This document shows positions 27,394 to 36,880 of a stretch of 64,000 nucleotides of DNA, piece after piece. The notes beneath the pieces are model-generated. The model was not told where the DNA came from, ran no database searches, and was given only the letters and a program-made list of their open reading frames with translations. The first letter of the stretch is position 1. Each line of letters starts with the position of its first letter. The translations under genes and the position numbers were made by a program. Source of the stretch: Hoylesella pleuritidis JCM 14110 (GTDB lineage: Bacteria; Bacteroidota; Bacteroidia; Bacteroidales; Bacteroidaceae); the NCBI RefSeq assembly GCF_000613725.1, contig NZ_BAJN01000001.1:248001-312000 (forward strand). Reading direction: 5' to 3'.

Positions 27394-28389
27394 TCACGGT
27401 ACCTCAACCTTATTAATAATCTTAGAGACAATTTCCTCACTGGTAACATTGCTGGCCTCGGCCTCGTAAGAAAGCCCAATGCGATGACGAAGCACATCGT
27501 GGGCAACGGCACGAACATCTTCCGGCACCACGAAACCGCGGTGTTTGATGAACGCATAAGCACGAGCGGCTTTCGCAAGATTGATGCTGGCACGCGGAGA
27601 GCCACCGAATGTGATCATATCTTTTAATTCAGCCAGCTGATAACGATCAGGATATCGACTCGCAAAGACGATGTCTGCGATATATTGTGCAATCTTATCA
27701 TCAATATAAACCTGATTAACAATCTCACGAGCACGCAGAATTTCCTCGGCTGTCGTTACCGGATTGACCGTCGGAAGAGCTCCTTGTAAGTTCTCACGGA
27801 TAATCAATTTCTCTTCATCAATCGTCGGATAATCTACCACCACTTTGAGCATAAAGCGGTCAACTTGTGCTTCGGGCAATTGATAAGTGCCTTCTTGCTC
27901 TATCGGATTCTGCGTAGCCATCACCAAGAAAGGGTTAGGCAGACCGAAAGTCTTCTCTCCGATGGTCACCTGATGCTCTTGCATTGCCTCTAAAAGGGCA
28001 CTTTGCACCTTGGCCGGAGCACGATTGATCTCATCGGCCAACACGAAATTGGCAAAGACAGGACCTTTCTTAACCTGGAATTTCTCATCTTTCTGCGAGT
28101 AGATCATCGTTCCCACCACATCGGCCGGCAACAAGTCGGGCGTAAACTGAATACGACTGTAATCCGCATCAATGAGCTGTGCCAGCGTCTTAATGGCCAA
28201 TGTCTTAGCCAAACCGGGCACTCCTTCTAACAGAATATGTCCATCGCTCAGCAGAGAGATGAGCAACGAGTCGACAAGATGTTTCTGACCAACAATCACC
28301 CGATCCATACCCGTCATCAGATTCGTCACAAATGTGCTCTGCTGTTGAATCTTTATGTTCAATTCTTGAATGTCAATAGCTTCTGCCAT
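27394..28389 (-). CDS. MoxR-family AAA+ ATPase
   Basis: A 331-residue AAA+ ATPase of the MoxR family, chaperone-like partners of VWA proteins. Seen: Walker A GVPGLAKT (about 58-65), Walker B VLADEINRAP (about 120-129), sensor-1 MATQNP (about 157), the arginine-finger region EAQVDRFMLK and a C-terminal lid (SPRASINLAKAARAYAF in part). It heads the Bat cluster and likely remodels or activates the DUF58 and BatA/B proteins encoded next. Intact. Confidence 0.93.
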   Translation of the reverse strand: MAEAIDIQELNIKIQQQSTFVTNLMTGMDRVIVGQKHLVDSLLISLLSDGHILLEGVPGLAKTLAIKTLAQLIDADYSRIQFTPDLLPADVVGTMIYSQKDEKFQVKKGPVFANFVLADEINRAPAKVQSALLEAMQEHQVTIGEKTFGLPNPFLVMATQNPIEQEGTYQLPEAQVDRFMLKVVVDYPTIDEEKLIIRENLQGALPTVNPVTTAEEILRAREIVNQVYIDDKIAQYIADIVFASRYPDRYQLAELKDMITFGGSPRASINLAKAARAYAFIKHRGFVVPEDVRAVAHDVLRHRIGLSYEAEASNVTSEEIVSKIINKVEVP

Positions 28390-28423
28390 AATTATTCTCT
28401 TTTGTTCGATTTTAAATTATGGG

Positions 28424-28456
28424 CAAAATTACAACATTCTGGATAGAGAGGCGAAA
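28424..28456 (-). promoter_or_regulatory. Promoter of the moxR-bat series
   Basis: On the minus strand TAATTTTG (28424-28431) fits the -7 consensus and TTTCG (28452-28456) is an acceptable -33 element with a 20-bp spacer. Leader of about 30 nt before moxR. Confidence 0.5.
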
Positions 28457-29004
28457 ATAGGCAACTAAATTATATTAAAAATCTATCTGGATAACAATAA
28501 ATTAAGAAAGTTTTGGCAATTCAAACCAATAAGTAATGGACACGATAATCGAACATATTGCAACTGTACTGAAACGCCCATTCATATCTTTCCTACTCTT
28601 CTGCACGGAACCCATCGATTGCATGTCAAATGATATTATGAAGAATCCTGACAAACAGTATCACGAGAATCGCTCAGGATCAACCGCCTCCTCTCCCTGC
28701 CTGAAATACGCAAAAGACAGAGACCCTTTAAGACGGTATTTTAAGCTAAAAATAGGCAGAAGCATATATACTTCCACTCCGAAAAGCATCCAACCGATTC
28801 AGATTTAACTACTGATTAAGATGTGATTAAGCACAAATGATAATGTATTCGGATGCATTTATCCTTTCTTATCCGCTCTGCTATGATTTTAATACAATGA
28901 GAAAGAATGAAGAACCGCATTAAACATACAAACAGATTTCTATTTCATCACCTCTCGAAGTGTTAAAAATCGAATAATAATCTTGACAAATACAGAAAAC
29001 AAAA
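28457..29004. other. Intergenic region between moxR promoter and pgm terminator, no gene seen
   Basis: About 550 bp of AT-rich sequence. The only open frame of any size (28536-28808) has no family resemblance, no promoter and poor codon character, so I do not call it. No repeat array or strong structure was seen. Confidence 0.55.
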
Positions 29005-29043
29005 GGTGTCCTTTCACCACCATAAAACTGATGAAAGAACACC
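29005..29043 (-). terminator. Intrinsic terminator of the phosphohexomutase gene
   Basis: Read on the minus strand, GGTGTTCTTTCA pairs with TGAAAGGACACC (one bulge/mismatch) and is followed by TTTTGTTTTC. It lies 27 bp after the gene's stop codon. Confidence 0.75.
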
Positions 29044-29069
29044 CCATACATTGAAAGATCTATCGGAAA

Positions 29070-30818
29070 TTAATCCAAATGAAGCGATTTTTTGATGGCT
29101 TCCACTTTCTCGGCGCCCTCTTTATCGCAGCGCTCATAGCAGCCGGGACACTTCATTGTACCCTTAACTTCGAGATAGAATTTTATTTTCGGCTCGGTAC
29201 CCGACGGACGAACACTCACCTTAGTATCGTCATTGCAGAACCATTGCAACACATTGCTCGTGGCAGGCATATCAATCGGGGTAACGTTTCCCTGTTCGTC
29301 GCGCTGCTCAAGACTTTGATAGTCTTTCCAAACAACAACCTTGGAGCCTCCGAGATCGGTCGGTGGATTCTTACGGAAGTTCTCCATCATCTGTTTGATT
29401 TCATCTGCTCCGCTTTTGCCCGGGCGCACAACATTGATCGTAAACTCCTTAGAGAAACCATATTCAAGATAAATATCCATCAGCAAATCATAGAGTGTCT
29501 TACCCTGATCCTTAGAATACGCACAGATTTCAGCCAGCAATGAGCACGCACTCACAGAGTCTTTATCGCGCACAAAATCCTCAGCCAAAAAGCCGTAGCT
29601 CTCTTCACCACCACCGATGTATTTCTGTTTGCCTTCGGACAGAGCAATTTCTCGAGCAATCCATTTGAATCCGGTGTAGCAATCGCGCATTTCGATATGC
29701 TGTTTTTCAGCAATTTTGCGAATCACTTCAGTCGTAACAATAGTCTTTACAATGAAGTCGGTAGGCTTCATCTTGCCCATTTTAATACGGTTAGTGATGA
29801 TGTAATAGAGGAAAATGAGACAAGTTTGGTTACCATTAATCAAAATCCATTCACCCTTGTCGTTCTTACAAGCCATTCCCACACGGTCGGCGTCGGGATC
29901 GGAAGCCATCACAATATCTGCATCGAGCACCTCAGCATCACGCAAAGCAAGCGTAAGGGTTTCACTGTTTTCTGGGTTCGGCGAAACAACCGTAGGAAAA
30001 TCACCGCTTCGTTCCATTTGTTCTTTCACACAATACACGTTTTCAAAGCCCCAAAGTTGCAGCGAACGGGGGATGAGCATCATACCCGTTCCGTGGAGCG
30101 GCGTGTAAACTATCTTCAAATCTTTTTGTCTTTTGATAACTTCGGGGTCGATAGAGAGCGTGCGAATCTGTTCGAGATAAATCTTGTCTATCTCTTCACC
30201 GATAGTCTCGATGAGTTCTTTGTTTCTGTCGAACTTAACATCTTCGACTTTCACTTTGTTTACTTCGTCGATGATTCCAGTGTCGTGCGGTGTTAAGACC
30301 TGTGCGCCGTCTTCCCAATAAGCCTTGTATCCGTTGTATTCTTTGGGATTATGCGAGGCCGTAATGTTCACACCTGCCTGACAATGCAAGTGTCTGATGG
30401 CGAAAGAACACTCCGGCGTGGGGCGCATATCATCGAAAATGTAGGCTTTGATGCCATTGGCTGAAAAGATATCGGCCACAGTTTCAGCAAAAAGTCGGCT
30501 GTTATTGCGGCAATCGTGACACACAACAACACTGATGTTGGCACGGTTTGCAAAGTTCTTTTTCAGATAATTGGCAAATCCCTGCGTAGCCATTCCGACG
30601 GTATAGATATTCATTCGGTTGGAACCCGCCCCCATAATACCACGCAAGCCACCCGTTCCGAACTCTAATTCCTTATAGAATGACTCGATAAGATCGGTCT
30701 TATCACTGTTGTCAAGCATTGCCTGAACTTCCCGACGAGTCTCTGCATCGAAAGCAGGAGCAAGCCATTGCTTTGCTTTTTTCTCACACTGTGCGATGAG
30801 TTCTACGTTATTTTCCAT
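29070..30818 (-). CDS. Phosphoglucomutase/phosphomannomutase family protein
   Basis: Alpha-D-phosphohexomutase, interconverting sugar 1- and 6-phosphates (glucose or mannose, not decidable here). 582 residues, matching the long PGM2-like group. Four-domain motifs in order: active-site ITASHNPKEYNGYK with the phosphorylated Ser 155, Mg-binding DPDADRVG, sugar-specificity loop GGGEESYGF, and phosphate-binding RPSGTEPKIKFY near the C-terminus. Single gene with its own promoter and terminator. Confidence 0.94.
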   Translation of the reverse strand: MENNVELIAQCEKKAKQWLAPAFDAETRREVQAMLDNSDKTDLIESFYKELEFGTGGLRGIMGAGSNRMNIYTVGMATQGFANYLKKNFANRANISVVVCHDCRNNSRLFAETVADIFSANGIKAYIFDDMRPTPECSFAIRHLHCQAGVNITASHNPKEYNGYKAYWEDGAQVLTPHDTGIIDEVNKVKVEDVKFDRNKELIETIGEEIDKIYLEQIRTLSIDPEVIKRQKDLKIVYTPLHGTGMMLIPRSLQLWGFENVYCVKEQMERSGDFPTVVSPNPENSETLTLALRDAEVLDADIVMASDPDADRVGMACKNDKGEWILINGNQTCLIFLYYIITNRIKMGKMKPTDFIVKTIVTTEVIRKIAEKQHIEMRDCYTGFKWIAREIALSEGKQKYIGGGEESYGFLAEDFVRDKDSVSACSLLAEICAYSKDQGKTLYDLLMDIYLEYGFSKEFTINVVRPGKSGADEIKQMMENFRKNPPTDLGGSKVVVWKDYQSLEQRDEQGNVTPIDMPATSNVLQWFCNDDTKVSVRPSGTEPKIKFYLEVKGTMKCPGCYERCDKEGAEKVEAIKKSLHLD

Positions 30819-30864
30819 ATATAATTAAGTTTAGAAATACATTCATTCCGCGTCTGCGTTGCTA

Positions 30865-30899
30865 CAAAGATAAGAAAAATATACCATAAGCAGCACAAA
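30865..30899 (-). promoter_or_regulatory. Probable promoter of the phosphohexomutase gene
   Basis: Minus strand TATCTTTG (30865-30872) is a good -7 element. The nearest TTTG (30896-30899) is 23 bp upstream, slightly longer than usual. Confidence 0.5.
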
Positions 30900-30943
30900 A
30901 CATACGTGAAATTTACTGAAATTGGAATAGTTTCAAATATTCA

Positions 30944-30975
30944 TTTGGATTGTCGGAGTTTTTTTCTTACATTTG
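30944..30975 (+). promoter_or_regulatory. Promoter of DUF4491-rlmH-DUF5103 operon
   Basis: TTTG (30944-30947), 20-bp spacer, TACATTTG (30968-30975): a textbook Bacteroidetes promoter. Transcription from near 30981 excludes the upstream in-frame ATG at 30906 and supports the start at 31005. Confidence 0.7.
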
Positions 30976-31004
30976 CACCGCTATTTTTCAATCAACAGAA
31001 TCTT

Positions 31005-31358
31005 ATGGAACTGCATTTCACCGGTATCATCATCGCCGTCAGTACATTTCTGATCATCGGAATCTTCCATCCAATCGTCATTAAAACAGAATATTATTGG
31101 GGAACGCGTCCCTGGTGGTTGTTCTTCGTCGGCGGTATTTTGGCCGTATGTTTGGCCATAACGGTGGAGAATGTTATCGCTTCTTCCATCCTCGGAATCA
31201 TCGGAGCTTCTTCCTTGTGGGCTATCGGCGAACTTTTGGAACAGAAGAAACGTGTGGAAAAAGGGTGGTTTCCGATGAATCCGAAACGCAAAGACCAATA
31301 CCGGAATTTATCTGACAACAACAGAGAATGTACTATCTGCGAAAAGAAAGATAAATGA
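31005..31358 (+). CDS. DUF4491 family small membrane protein
   Basis: A 117-residue protein with three hydrophobic helices (about 5-24, 38-56, 58-75) and a Lys/Cys-containing soluble tail (KGWFPMNPKRKDQY). It matches the DUF4491 pattern (FHPIVIKTEYYWG, WWLFFVGG). Function unknown. Its stop overlaps the rlmH start by 4 bp (ATGA), so translation is coupled. Start chosen from the promoter position. Confidence 0.82.
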   Translation: MELHFTGIIIAVSTFLIIGIFHPIVIKTEYYWGTRPWWLFFVGGILAVCLAITVENVIASSILGIIGASSLWAIGELLEQKKRVEKGWFPMNPKRKDQYRNLSDNNRECTICEKKDK

Positions 31359-31825
31359 AAACAGAACTGATTTGGGTAGGAAAAACCGTCAACAAGCACT
31401 TCGATACGTGCATTGCCGACTATGTGGAGCGTATTGGTCATTATATGCCGCTCTCGATAAGCACGATTGCCGAACTGAAAAACACGAAAAACCTCAGTGC
31501 AGAGCAACAAAAGGAGCGTGAGGGCGAATTGATTTTAAAATTGATTCAACCAGCAGACATTGTTGTACTGTTAGACGAACGCGGGCACGAATACCGCAGT
31601 ATCGAGTTCGCTTCGTGGCTGCAAACCAAACAACACACAGTTCGCCGACTGGTGTTTGTCATCGGCGGACCTTACGGATTCTCGCCCGCGGTCTATGCTC
31701 GAGCCAACGAGCAGCTCAGCCTTTCGCGTATGACACTCTCGCATCAGATGATTCGACTGATGTTTACAGAGCAAATTTATCGGGCTTGTACAATTATGAA
31801 AGGCGAACCTTATCATCACGAATGA
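31355..31825 (+). CDS. rlmH: 23S rRNA (pseudouridine1915-N3)-methyltransferase
   Basis: SPOUT-class SAM-dependent enzyme that methylates pseudouridine 1915 in helix 69 of 23S rRNA after 70S assembly. 156 residues, normal. Seen: LLDERGHEYRS, the knot-forming FVIGGPYGF, and the C-terminal LSRMTLSHQMIRLMFTEQIYRA (in part). Middle gene of the operon, 1 bp before the next start. Confidence 0.96.
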   Translation: MKTELIWVGKTVNKHFDTCIADYVERIGHYMPLSISTIAELKNTKNLSAEQQKEREGELILKLIQPADIVVLLDERGHEYRSIEFASWLQTKQHTVRRLVFVIGGPYGFSPAVYARANEQLSLSRMTLSHQMIRLMFTEQIYRACTIMKGEPYHHE

Positions 31826-31826
31826 T

Positions 31827-33064
31827 ATGCAAAAAACATTATTCTCTCTCTGTCTTATCGTTTGGACTTTGACCATCAATGCCCAACGTAATGAGATATT
31901 CAATTCGCGCATCGCCTCTTTACAGGTTGTCGCCGGCGACAAATGGATGCAAATGCCGATCGTAGAATTAGGAAGCCAGACGCCGATCAACATCAGCTTC
32001 GACGATCTGACACACGAGTATCACCGATACACTTATACCATTCGCCATTGCGAAGCCGATTGGACACCCTCAGACGCATTATTCACGAGCGATTACATCG
32101 AGGGGTTTGCCGAGCGAAATACGATAGACGACATCACGGAATCTATCAATACCAATACGCTCTACACCCATTACGCGCTTCAAATTCCCAACGATCGTTG
32201 TCGCATCAAGCTCAGCGGGAATTACCAACTCACGGTTTACGACGAGAATAACGGTCGAGAAAAGATGTTCACGGCCTGCTTTATGGTAACGGAACAGGCG
32301 ATGAGTGTACGACTGAATGTGTCTACCAATACCGATATAGACATCAACGGAAGCCATCAGCAAGTGGCGATGGATCTCAATTACGGATCGATCAACGTGA
32401 CCGATTATCAAAGTCAAATTCACACCGTCATACTTCAAAACGGCCGTTGGGACAATGCTGTCGTCAATCCTACACCTCAGTATGTAATGCCCGATGGTTT
32501 GCGATGGTTGCATAACCGGTCGCTCATCTTCGCAGCTGGGAATGAATATCGTAAGTTCGAGGTTTTAGACGTAGGCCATACCACAATGGGCTTGGAGTCG
32601 ATCAGCTGGGACGCAGTCATTATAATGCTTATGTGTGGACCGATGAGCCGCGACAAAGCTATGTCTATGATCGCGATGCCAACGGCGCTTTCTACATTCG
32701 CAACAGCGATAATAGTGAGAATGATTGGACCTCAGACTATGTCACTGTCCATTTCCGTCTGAAAGGGCCACGTGTAAACGGGCAAGTCTATCTCAACGCC
32801 GTGTGGACTAACGACCGCTTCACACCCGAATATCAAATGATGTATGATGAGGCGAAACAAATCTATCGCGCCTCCGTTCGCCTGAAACAAGGCTATTACT
32901 CCTATCAATACCTCGTCTTAAAGCCCGACGGTACAACTACCCCATTTCCGACAGAAGGTTCTTTCTACCAAACAGAGAACACATATCAAGCTCTTATCTA
33001 TTATAAAGGTAATGGAGAACGTACCGATCGATTGGTAGGATATAATCAGATTCAATTAAAATAA
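31827..33064 (+). pseudogene. DUF5103 / type IX secretion plug-family protein, frameshifted
   Basis: Two overlapping frames form one DUF5103 protein of about 412 residues. The first frame supplies the signal peptide (MQKTLFSLCLIVWTLTINAQ) and N-terminal beta domains up to GLESISWD near 32610; it then runs into non-family sequence. The next frame continues as SHYNAYVWTDEPRQSYVYD to the conserved C-terminus (QGYYSYQYL, TEGSFYQTENTYQAL). One base is missing at about 32607-32613. The family includes the plug protein of the type IX secretion translocon, which blocks the SprA pore in its resting state; this role is inferred. Last gene of the operon after rlmH. Confidence 0.8.
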
Positions 33065-33078
33065 TAATAAAGAGAAAA

Positions 33079-33100
33079 AGGCTCCTCATTTGAGAAGCCT
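33079..33100 (-). terminator. Intrinsic terminator of the perR-like gene
   Basis: Minus strand AGGCTTCTC-loop-GAGGAGCCT followed by TTTTTCTCTTT, 9 bp after the gene end. It sits between convergent genes and may also slow readthrough of the plus-strand operon. Confidence 0.7.
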
Positions 33101-33108
33101 CTTGAAAA

Positions 33109-33543
33109 CTATGATTTCTTACGCTGACAATCCGCACAAACACCTTTATAATACAACTGCATCTCATCGACAAGATTACCGTTGATATTCCTGTTTTCGA
33201 CAAGTTGCGGAGCTTTTTCATCGAACATATCAATGACCCGACCGCATTCCTTACAGTAAAAATGTACGTGCGGAGTAACATTCCCGTCGTAACACACACG
33301 ATGACTATCGACAGTGATCATCTGAGCCGCATTGTGATCGGCAAAGAGTTTGAGTGTATTATAAACCGTCGTTTTGCTCAACGTCGGAATTTTAGGACAA
33401 AGAGCCTGATACACTTCATCTATCGTAGGATGCGTAAAGTGTGTCAACAAATATTCCATTATGGCAAGGCGTTGAACAGAAGGTTTTAATCCGCTTTTCT
33501 GTAAGCGCGCATAAGCTTCGTTTTCTTTTGTCTGTAACATCAT
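33109..33543 (-). CDS. Fur/PerR-family metal-dependent regulator
   Basis: A 144-residue Fur-family repressor. Winged-helix N-terminus (LKPSVQRLAIMEYLL, PTLSKTTVYNTLKLF) and C-terminal dimer domain with metal ligands HVHFYC and two CxxC pairs (CKEC, CADC) that hold structural zinc. The pattern is nearer PerR than Fur, but this cannot be decided from sequence. It has its own promoter and terminator and lies just after hisS on the same strand. A long inverted repeat upstream may be a terminator, an autoregulatory site, or both. Confidence 0.88.
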   Translation of the reverse strand: MMLQTKENEAYARLQKSGLKPSVQRLAIMEYLLTHFTHPTIDEVYQALCPKIPTLSKTTVYNTLKLFADHNAAQMITVDSHRVCYDGNVTPHVHFYCKECGRVIDMFDEKAPQLVENRNINGNLVDEMQLYYKGVCADCQRKKS

Positions 33544-33559
33544 TATTCAATTTATTATG

Positions 33560-33591
33560 CAAAGATAGTTCGGTTTTAGTACCTGTACAAA
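33560..33591 (-). promoter_or_regulatory. Promoter of the perR-like gene
   Basis: Minus strand TATCTTTG (33560-33567) and TTTG (33588-33591) separated by exactly 20 bp. The -33 element abuts the inverted repeat at 33592-33638. Confidence 0.7.
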
Positions 33592-33638
33592 AAATATTGG
33601 ATAATTTACAGAATGATACTGTAAATCATCCAATATTT
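33592..33638 (-). terminator. Long hairpin after hisS (terminator and possible operator)
   Basis: Two 20-base arms beginning AAATATTGGAT and ending ATCCAATATTT pair with one mismatch around a 7-base loop. Read on the minus strand it is followed by TTTTTTG, so it can end the fur-purA-hisS message. The inner ATTTACAG-N7-CTGTAAAT is also a good operator-like dyad and stands directly above the promoter of the Fur-family gene. Confidence 0.65.
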
Positions 33639-33652
33639 AACGAATATTAGAC

Positions 33653-35041
33653 TCATTCAACATCAATTGCAGATAAACTCCGAGCTGAAAGGATGTTGAC
33701 AAGTTGTTGGGTGTCTACTACTTGTTGCTCTCCGGTTTCCATAACTTTAAGTGTGACCTTCTGCGTTCGTATTTCGTTCTCACCCGCTAATACAACAAAC
33801 GGAATTTGCTTGGCATTGGCATAGCTCATCTGCTTTTTCATTTTCACGTTGTCGGGGTAAAGCTCTGCACTAATTCCGGCATCGCGTACAGCTTTGATCT
33901 TCGACATACAATAGGCCGCTTCTTGATCTCCAAAATTGATAAAGAGCACTTGTGTCGTATTAACTACAGCTTTGGGATAGAGATTCAAAGCATTGAGCAC
34001 ATCGTATATACGGTCTGCACCGAAACTGAAACCGACTCCGCTCAATCCCGGCATACCGAAAATTCCCGTGAGATTATCATAACGTCCGCCGCCGGTTATA
34101 CTCCCCATCGGCATGTCTAAAGCCTTAACTTCGAAAATAGAACCTGTATAATAGTTCAGGCCTCGCGCCAAAGTGAGATCCAATTGAATTTCGTTTTGCA
34201 AGCCGGCAGACTTTAACGTGCTGAGAATAAACCGCGCCTCTTCTACGCCTTTAAGACCGATCTCCGACGAAGCAAGCACGCGAGAAATCGTATCGAGTTT
34301 CTCATCATTGCTCCCGCTCAATGAAATAATGGGCTGCAACAATGCAATTGCCTCATCGCTAATACCATTTTTGCGAAGCTCTTGATTAACGTTCTCAATG
34401 CCAATCTTATCTAACTTATCAATAGCTACGGTGATATTGATTATCTTGTCGGCTGCACCTATCACCTCAGCAATACCAGTCAAGATCTTACGATTATTGA
34501 GTTTGATCTGCACCCGAATCCCAAACCGGGTGAAAACGGTATCGATTATTTGTATCAGTTCAACCTCGTTGAGCAATGAATCAGAACCAACGACATCTGC
34601 ATCGCACTGATAAAACTCGCGATAACGACCTTTTTGCGGACGATCTGCGCGCCAAACCGGTTGAATCTGGTAACGTTTGAAAGGCAATTGAAGCTCTTCA
34701 CGGTGCATCACTACATAGCGAGCAAACGGCACGGTAAGATCATAATGCAATCCTTTTTCACATAACACCGATGCCAGATGCAAAGAATTGCGCTCAACTA
34801 AATCTTGATCTGTAACCTTACTCATAAAGTCTCCGGAGTTCAACACCTTGAAAAGGAGTTTGTCTCCTTCCTCACCGTACTTCCCCATTAATGTCTGCAA
34901 AGTCTCCATTGCAGGTGTTTCGATCTGCTGAAAACCGTAAAGAGCAAACACTTCTTTAATGGTGTCGAAGATATAATTGCGTTTCGCCATTTCAATCGGC
35001 GAAAAGTCTCTTGTTCCTTTGGGTATACTGGGTTTATTCAT
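33653..35041 (-). CDS. hisS: Histidine--tRNA ligase
   Basis: Class II aminoacyl-tRNA synthetase charging tRNA-His. 462 residues. Seen: [17 protein letters not shown] near the start (motif 1 region), motif 2 [13 protein letters not shown], the histidine-specific [20 protein letters not shown], motif 3 GFSFGADRI, and a C-terminal anticodon-binding domain (about 365-460). It follows purA by 12 bp and is the last gene before the hairpin terminator. Confidence 0.97.
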   Translation of the reverse strand: MNKPSIPKGTRDFSPIEMAKRNYIFDTIKEVFALYGFQQIETPAMETLQTLMGKYGEEGDKLLFKVLNSGDFMSKVTDQDLVERNSLHLASVLCEKGLHYDLTVPFARYVVMHREELQLPFKRYQIQPVWRADRPQKGRYREFYQCDADVVGSDSLLNEVELIQIIDTVFTRFGIRVQIKLNNRKILTGIAEVIGAADKIINITVAIDKLDKIGIENVNQELRKNGISDEAIALLQPIISLSGSNDEKLDTISRVLASSEIGLKGVEEARFILSTLKSAGLQNEIQLDLTLARGLNYYTGSIFEVKALDMPMGSITGGGRYDNLTGIFGMPGLSGVGFSFGADRIYDVLNALNLYPKAVVNTTQVLFINFGDQEAAYCMSKIKAVRDAGISAELYPDNVKMKKQMSYANAKQIPFVVLAGENEIRTQKVTLKVMETGEQQVVDTQQLVNILSARSLSAIDVE

Positions 35042-35053
35042 TATGTCTGATTG

Positions 35054-36337
35054 TTAGTTACGAACGATGGTTTGGGAGCGATCCGGACCAATAGAGACAA
35101 TCTTGATAGGCGTCTCCAAATGTTCTTCTAAGAACGAAATATAGTTTTTAAAGGCCTTTGGGAACTCGTCTTCGCACGTCATTTGCGTCATATCCACTTG
35201 CCATCCCGGCAGCATTTCATAAACAGGTTCAATATTTTCTTCAATATCATAAGGAAAGAAATCTATCTTCTTGCCTCCTTGTTGATAGGCAACACAAGCC
35301 TTGATCGTATCGAAACCATCAAGCACATCACTCTTCATCATAATCAATTGGGTCACGCCATTGACCATAATTGCATAGCGCAAGGCTACTAAATCAATCC
35401 AACCACACCGCCGTTCACGTCCGGTCACAGCTCCGTATTCGTGACCGATGTTGCGAATTCGATCTCCGGTCTCATCGAAAAGCTCCGTGGGGAAAGGCCC
35501 CGAACCAACACGCGTGCAGTAAGCTTTCATAATTCCATAAACATTCCCAATCTTATTGGGAGCGATTCCGAGGCCAATACAAGCACCAGCACACACTGTA
35601 TTCGACGAAGTCACATAAGGATAACTGCCAAAATCCACGTCAAGCATCGTACCTTGTGCTCCTTCACAGAGTATCGACTTCCCCTCATAGATCAATCGAT
35701 TTACTTCGTGTTCACTGTCAACAAGAGAAAATTGACGTAGATAATCAATGCCTTCCATCCACTTCTGCTCTGTTTCTGCAAGGTCATATCCCGTATAATT
35801 CAATGCTTTGAGCATCTGTTCGTGACGAGCCTTATGTGCTTGATATTTCTCTTCAAAGTTTTCGAGGATATCGCCTACACGCAATCCATTGCGCGAAACC
35901 TTATCTGTATAAGTCGGACCAATACCTTTTCCTGTTGTGCCCACTTTGTTTTTGCCCTTCAATGCCTCCTGAGCTGCGTCGAGAAGACGATGTGTCGGCA
36001 TAATGAGATGTGCTTTCTTCGAGATCAATAAGCGGTCTTTCAGCGGATGACCGGACTTTTCCAACTCTTTCGCTTCATTCATAAACAGGTCGGGAGCAAG
36101 CACCACTCCGTTTCCGATAATATTGACTTTACCACCTTGGAAAATGCCCGAGGGAATGCTTCTCAACACATATTTCTGCCCTTCGAACTCCAAAGTATGT
36201 CCCGCATTAGGGCCTCCCTGAAAACGAGCAACGACATCATAGTCAGGCGTTAACACATCTACTACTTTCCCTTTACCCTCATCGCCCCACTGTAAGCCGA
36301 GCAATACATCTACTTTACCCTTATTCATTATTTCCAT
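35054..36337 (-). CDS. purA: Adenylosuccinate synthetase
   Basis: GTP-dependent condensation of IMP with aspartate, first committed step to AMP. About 427 residues. Motifs: GLQWGDEGKGK (GTP/IMP loop), GGPNAGHT, GTTGKGIGPTY, VTGRERRCGW, and C-terminal GPDRSQTI. An ATG three codons in (36328) is an equally good start. Lies 19 bp after a Fur-family gene and 12 bp before hisS. Confidence 0.97.
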   Translation of the reverse strand: MEIMNKGKVDVLLGLQWGDEGKGKVVDVLTPDYDVVARFQGGPNAGHTLEFEGQKYVLRSIPSGIFQGGKVNIIGNGVVLAPDLFMNEAKELEKSGHPLKDRLLISKKAHLIMPTHRLLDAAQEALKGKNKVGTTGKGIGPTYTDKVSRNGLRVGDILENFEEKYQAHKARHEQMLKALNYTGYDLAETEQKWMEGIDYLRQFSLVDSEHEVNRLIYEGKSILCEGAQGTMLDVDFGSYPYVTSSNTVCAGACIGLGIAPNKIGNVYGIMKAYCTRVGSGPFPTELFDETGDRIRNIGHEYGAVTGRERRCGWIDLVALRYAIMVNGVTQLIMMKSDVLDGFDTIKACVAYQQGGKKIDFFPYDIEENIEPVYEMLPGWQVDMTQMTCEDEFPKAFKNYISFLEEHLETPIKIVSIGPDRSQTIVRN

Positions 36338-36356
36338 TTGTTTGTTCTCCCCCCGT

Positions 36357-36818
36357 TTAGACTGTTATTCCGCGTGTAATTTTACCTTGACACGCACTGC
36401 AAACACCATATATATATAGCGAGAATCCATCTTTACGAAATCTTTTCAGATGTACATTCTCCACAGCTCTTGCAATATTCGGAACGTGGATTTCCGTAAC
36501 TTTTCCGCACACGGTACATATTTGATGACAGTGATTGGAATTGGCATAGCAAGCCTCATACCTTGTTCCATCAAGTAAATGATGGCGCATTATCAGACGA
36601 AGTTCGATAAAAAGGCGCAGCGTATTATATAACGTAGCCCGACAAACAAAGAACTTCCGCTCGATTAAGCATGCTTCTAACTGTTCAAGCGTGAAGTGTC
36701 CGCCCATCGAATAGACTGTATCTAAGATGGCATAACGTTCAGACGTCTTACGACGATGGTTTGTTTCAAGATAGTTATCAAGTATACGCCTGACCGTATT
36801 CTTCACGTTTTCTTTCAT
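36357..36818 (-). CDS. Fur-family transcriptional regulator (second copy)
   Basis: A 153-residue Fur-family protein: helix-turn-helix with TSERYAILDTVYSMGGHFTLEQLE (in part) and CRATLYNTLRLF, then a C-terminal domain with NHCHQICTVCG and a second CSAC pair. Its metal-site residues differ from the copy at 33109 (HCHQIC here versus HVHFYC), suggesting a different metal or signal. First gene of a fur-purA-hisS unit, so it may be translated at the level of housekeeping genes. Exact specificity cannot be set. Confidence 0.88.
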   Translation of the reverse strand: MKENVKNTVRRILDNYLETNHRRKTSERYAILDTVYSMGGHFTLEQLEACLIERKFFVCRATLYNTLRLFIELRLIMRHHLLDGTRYEACYANSNHCHQICTVCGKVTEIHVPNIARAVENVHLKRFRKDGFSLYIYGVCSACQGKITRGITV

Positions 36819-36880
36819 CTATACTACTTCTGAGATTTTCACAAAAATACATTTTTTTATTGAATTAATTGTGGCGAGCT

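Noticed and set aside
28536..28808. 90-codon open frame on the plus strand between moxR and the phosphohexomutase gene
   Set aside because: No family resemblance, no promoter pair, and composition unlike neighbouring genes; most likely chance.
29697..30296. 199-codon plus-strand frame opposite the phosphohexomutase gene
   Set aside because: Shadow frame; the mutase is well supported on the other strand.
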